DNA from: Bacteroidia bacterium
Lineage (GTDB): Bacteria > Bacteroidota > Bacteroidia > Palsa-965
NCBI GenBank assembly: GCA_025454955.1
Contig: JALONL010000009.1
Location: 1-64,000, forward strand
DNA length: 64,000 bases
Reading direction: 5' to 3'
The notes beneath the pieces were generated by a model, which saw nothing but the letters and a program-made list of their open reading frames with translations, was not told the origin of the DNA and made no database searches. Shown piece after piece: positions 61,074 to 64,000 of the stretch. Position 1 is the first letter of the stretch. Each line of letters begins with the position of its first letter. The translations under genes and the position numbers were made by a program.

Positions 61074-64000
61074 TTACTTGCCGGGCTTGGCTTGCTGGAG
61101 TTGCTGGATGTAGGCGGGAGATGTTTCGTAGTTGTACTGCGATTCGCTGATCTGTACGCCATCTTTGAAATAATATACGCCGCCCCAGCTGTATACTTTG
61201 CGGGTATATACCCAGGCTTTGTTTCCGGCTACCACAATGCGTTTGGTGGTGTTGGTGGTTCCCTCCTTCTCTGTTTCTTCGGTGAGGCCCTGTGGGTATT
61301 TTTTTACCAGTTCGTTCACCACATCCTCGTTTTGTGTGTTCTGGTTGTTGTTGACTACGGGGTCGGTTTTGGGGTTGAGGATTTTGTCGATCTCGGCCAG
61401 TTTTTGTTTGGGATACAACTCCATGGGTTTTATGGCCAGGGCTTCGTTGTAGGCTGTTTTGGCGGTGTTGTAATCTTTGGCGGCAAAAGCACGATCGGCC
61501 TTGGTGATGGCGGCGTCGTATTTTTTCTGTTTGTCGGCTTCAAATTTCTGGTCGGCGAGTATGCGATCTACGTCGGCAATGCGGTCTTTGGGCAGTTGCT
61601 CGGCGGGTTTGATTGAGGCGGCCTGCTGGTAGGAGGCTTTGGCGGCGGTGTAGTTTTTGAGCGCCATGAGACTGTCGCCTGTTTGTATGGCGGTGTTGTA
61701 CTTTTGCTCTTTGGCTATCATGGCGGCATCGGCCGCGGCCAGTTTGTCGAGTTCGGCGAGTTTGGCTTTGGGGTATGCCTCGGAGGGTTTCAGGCCCAGT
61801 GCCTCGTTGTAAAGCTGCCGCGCATTGGTGTAGTTTGACGCAGTCATGGCCGCATCGGCTTTGGCTATTACGTCTTTGTATCTCTGGTTCAGTTCGGCAA
61901 GGCTGCCTGCTTTGGCAATGTTCTCGTCGCAAAGTTTTATACGATCTTGCGGATACTGCTCGGCAGGTTTCAGGCCAAGTGCCTCGGTGTAGGCTGTTTT
62001 GGCGCCGCTCCAGTCTTTTGCGGTAAACTTCACATCGGCCTGTTTAATGAGGTCGGCGTATTTCTTGTTGAGCGCAGCAGCCACCGATGCGTCGTTAAGC
62101 ATGCGGTCAATTTCGGCCAGCTTGTCTTTGGGATATTGCTCATTGGGTTTCAACCCCGATGCCTCTGTAAATGCGGCTTTGGCAGTGGCCAGATCCTGTG
62201 CGGCAAGTGCCTTGTCGCCGCGGGCTATGGCATCGGTGTATCGCTTGTCGGCATTGGCGGCATTTTTCTGATCGGCAAGTATCTTGTCGATCTCGGCAAT
62301 TTTCGTTTTCGGATAAGCCTCGGCAGGCTTAATGGTTTGAGCATTCACGAAAGCCGTGCGCGAGTTTGAATAGTCGTTCAGGCGGAACAAACTATCTCCG
62401 CGGGCTATGGCATTTTTGTACGATGATTCGGCATTGCGGGCTTTTTCAAGCTCGGCCAGCTTTTTAGCAATGAGTGCCAACTGATCTTTCGGATATTTCT
62501 CGGCAGGTTTCAGTCCGCTGGCTTCGTTGTAGGCCGACTGTGCCGTTTCGTAATCGCTGGTTTTGAAGGCTGCATCGCCTTTGTCTATCGCCTCTTTGTA
62601 CTTTTTGTTGAGTGCGGTGGCATCGAGTTCTTTGGCAATGCTGGCATCACAAAGCGCCATGCGGTCTTTGGGATACTGCAGCGCAGGTTTTACACCGGCA
62701 GCCTGTTCGTAGAGCGAACGTGCCCCGCTCCAGTCTTTGGCAGTAAACTTGGCATCGGCCTGCTTGATGAACTCATTGTATTTACGCTCCACCTCGGCCA
62801 GCGCAGCGGCATCGGCCAGCAGGCGGTCAATTTCGGTGATTTTGTCTTTGGGATATTGTTCGTCGCTTTTCAGTGCCGATGCTTCGGCAAATGCAGTGCG
62901 TGCGCCGTTGTAGTTTTTGGTGGCAAAGGCAGCGTCGCCTTTTGCAATGGCGGCTTTGTATTTTGTGTCGCGGTCGGCGATGGCTTTGGCTTCGCCCAGT
63001 TTTTTATCGCACTCGGCCATGCGGTCTTTGGGGTATTGCTCGGCCGGTTTAAGCGACGATGCCTGCAGGTATGCGGCTCTGGCTCCCGTGTAGTCGCTGC
63101 TGTTGAAAGCGGCATCGGCTTTGGCAATGGCATCCTTGTATTTCTGGTCGAGTGCGGCGGCGTTGGCTGCGTCGTTTTCCATTTTGGCAATGGCCGCGAG
63201 CTGGTCCTTGGGATATTTTTCGGCAGGCTTCAACCCGCTTGCCTCGGCGTAGGCGGCTTTGGCGGCGGTGTAATCGGCCACTTTAAATGCGGCATCGGCG
63301 GTGGTGATGGCTTCCTTGTATTTCGAATCGCGCTCGGCAGCCGATTTTTCTTTGGCTAAGTTATCATCGCAGGCTTTTATGCGGTCTTTCGGATACTGCT
63401 CATTGGTTTTCAGTCCCGAAGCCTGCTCGTAAAGCCCGCGTGCCGAAGCCCAGTCTTTGCTGCCAAATTTCAGGTCGGCCTGTACAATGAGATCGTTGTA
63501 CTGCTTGGAAAGCGCATCGGCAGCGGCTTTGTCGGCCAGTATTTTGTCGATGGCGGCAATTTTGTCTTTGGGATATTGCTCGGCCGGTTTTAGTCCGCCG
63601 GCTTCCACAAACGAGGCGCGGGCCTGCTCGTAGTTCTTTCCGGCAAATGCGGCATCACCTTTTGCAATGGCGGCTTTGTATTTGCTTTCGAGATCGGCTG
63701 CGGCTTTGGCCGAGTCTATGTTTTTATCGCAAATCGCAATCTGGTCTTTGGGATATTGCTCAGAGGCTTTCAGTCCCAAAGCCTGCTGGTAAAGCGCTTT
63801 GGCCGAAGACCAGTCGCCGGCGGCAAAACGCAGATCGGCCTGAGAAATGATGTCTTTGTATTTCTGCTGCGAGGCCAGTTCGGCGGCGGCATCGGCGGCA
63901 TTTTTCTCGCAGAGGGCAATCTGGTCTTTTGGATATTTTTCGAGCGGCTTTTGCCCCTGTGCCTGCAGGTAAATGGCTTTGGCGTTGTTCCAGTCTTTGG
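61074..64000 (-). CDS. Giant 60-residue helical-repeat protein, C-terminal part (start beyond window)
   Basis: At least 975 codons are open to the right edge, so the N-terminus is missing. The visible part is ~15 tandem 60-residue units (180 bp) of the pattern Y-P-K-D-K-I-x-x-I-D-x-x-L ... Y-x-x-x-I-x-x-A-D-x-x-F-x-x-x-D-W/Y-x-x-A-R/K-x-x-Y-x-E-A-x-x-L-K-P-x-E-Q, a TPR-like helical hairpin repeat rich in Ala and Lys. The final ~110 residues form a distinct beta-rich tail (R-I-V-V-A-G-N-K-A-W-V-Y-T-R-K-V-Y-S-W-G-G-V-Y-Y-F). Units with D-W and units with N/D-Y alternate irregularly. Likely a periplasmic or cytoplasmic scaffold; the localisation signal is not in the window. Confidence 0.85.
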   Translation of the reverse strand, partial: KDWNNAKAIYLQAQGQKPLEKYPKDQIALCEKNAADAAAELASQQKYKDIISQADLRFAAGDWSSAKALYQQALGLKASEQYPKDQIAICDKNIDSAKAAADLESKYKAAIAKGDAAFAGKNYEQARASFVEAGGLKPAEQYPKDKIAAIDKILADKAAADALSKQYNDLIVQADLKFGSKDWASARGLYEQASGLKTNEQYPKDRIKACDDNLAKEKSAAERDSKYKEAITTADAAFKVADYTAAKAAYAEASGLKPAEKYPKDQLAAIAKMENDAANAAALDQKYKDAIAKADAAFNSSDYTGARAAYLQASSLKPAEQYPKDRMAECDKKLGEAKAIADRDTKYKAAIAKGDAAFATKNYNGARTAFAEASALKSDEQYPKDKITEIDRLLADAAALAEVERKYNEFIKQADAKFTAKDWSGARSLYEQAAGVKPALQYPKDRMALCDASIAKELDATALNKKYKEAIDKGDAAFKTSDYETAQSAYNEASGLKPAEKYPKDQLALIAKKLAELEKARNAESSYKNAIARGDSLFRLNDYSNSRTAFVNAQTIKPAEAYPKTKIAEIDKILADQKNAANADKRYTDAIARGDKALAAQDLATAKAAFTEASGLKPNEQYPKDKLAEIDRMLNDASVAAALNKKYADLIKQADVKFTAKDWSGAKTAYTEALGLKPAEQYPQDRIKLCDENIAKAGSLAELNQRYKDVIAKADAAMTASNYTNARQLYNEALGLKPSEAYPKAKLAELDKLAAADAAMIAKEQKYNTAIQTGDSLMALKNYTAAKASYQQAASIKPAEQLPKDRIADVDRILADQKFEADKQKKYDAAITKADRAFAAKDYNTAKTAYNEALAIKPMELYPKQKLAEIDKILNPKTDPVVNNNQNTQNEDVVNELVKKYPQGLTEETEKEGTTNTTKRIVVAGNKAWVYTRKVYSWGGVYYFKDGVQISESQYNYETSPAYIQQLQQAKPGK

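Noticed and set aside
60561..61616. Long Cys/Tyr/Met-rich ORFs in all plus-strand frames over the minisatellite
   Set aside because: The 13-bp unit lacks stop codons in every frame, so these ORFs are artefacts of the repeat; they also run antisense into the giant repeat gene.
1..64000. tRNA or rRNA genes
   Set aside because: No cloverleaf-like segment with TTCGANTC-type T-arm or rRNA-like sequence was noticed in any intergenic region; a covariance search would be needed to be certain.

Overview
This window is a stretch of a Bacteroidota chromosome with moderate GC content. The assignment rests on three type IX secretion (T9SS) type A sorting tails, a gliding-motility-associated (CHU_C) C-terminus, SBBP/PKD/Ig-like secreted repeat proteins, two-component-regulator propeller proteins, a DUF4846 protein and promoters of the TTG-N19-TAnnTTTG type. 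No rRNA, tRNA or CRISPR array was seen. I did not try to name the genus.

Layout. 1-2480: the 3' part of a DUF4157/eCIS-payload-like polymorphic toxin, its probable SUKH-like immunity gene, and an orphan fragment of the toxin family's helical trunk. 2584-5250: outer-membrane and T9SS-exported PKD proteins. 5661-8394: a pirin/YceI/MarR cluster with a 26-bp operator-like palindrome, divergent from an SDR gene. 8395-8883: a nest of dispersed REP-like repeats. One relative of these repeats sits in frame inside the HI0933-type flavoprotein gene (10948-12288). 12675-25979: a T9SS protein, methionine aminopeptidase, a propeller lipoprotein split by a stop codon, a gluzincin-like protease, an SPFH/zinc-ribbon pair, two small 25-residue-repeat proteins, a hybrid histidine kinase, a hydrolase, a lipoprotein and an MFS exporter. 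26015-38910: GNAT, membrane proteins, a Crp-like regulator, a 1112-aa propeller/SpoIIE phosphatase and a 1594-aa adhesin-like protein.

38911-43268 is the most unusual part. A 3.4-kb AT-rich gene encodes an apparently circularly permuted OTU-type protease plus a cytidine-deaminase-like domain joined by serine-rich linkers. It lies between an intact thioredoxin gene and a decayed copy of that gene's first ~210 bp, so the whole block has diverged direct repeats at both ends.

43352-52940 holds a DUF58 protein, a Kup potassium transporter, a lipoprotein, an SH3 protein, a di-haem peroxidase, a T9SS protein and a VWA / transglutaminase-like / MoxR-ATPase operon. 53080-60619 carries assorted metabolic and regulatory genes, including a DUF2975-XRE operon with a visible promoter and operator. 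60641-61073 is a 13-bp minisatellite that ends at the stop codon of a very long 60-residue-repeat protein, which runs off the right edge.

Together the genes suggest a free-living or host/particle-associated gliding-type bacterium with a large secretome, envelope-stress functions (SPFH/zinc-ribbon, MoxR/VWA) and at least two toxin-like effectors of the kind carried by contractile injection or polymorphic toxin systems. No injection-machine genes are inside the window.
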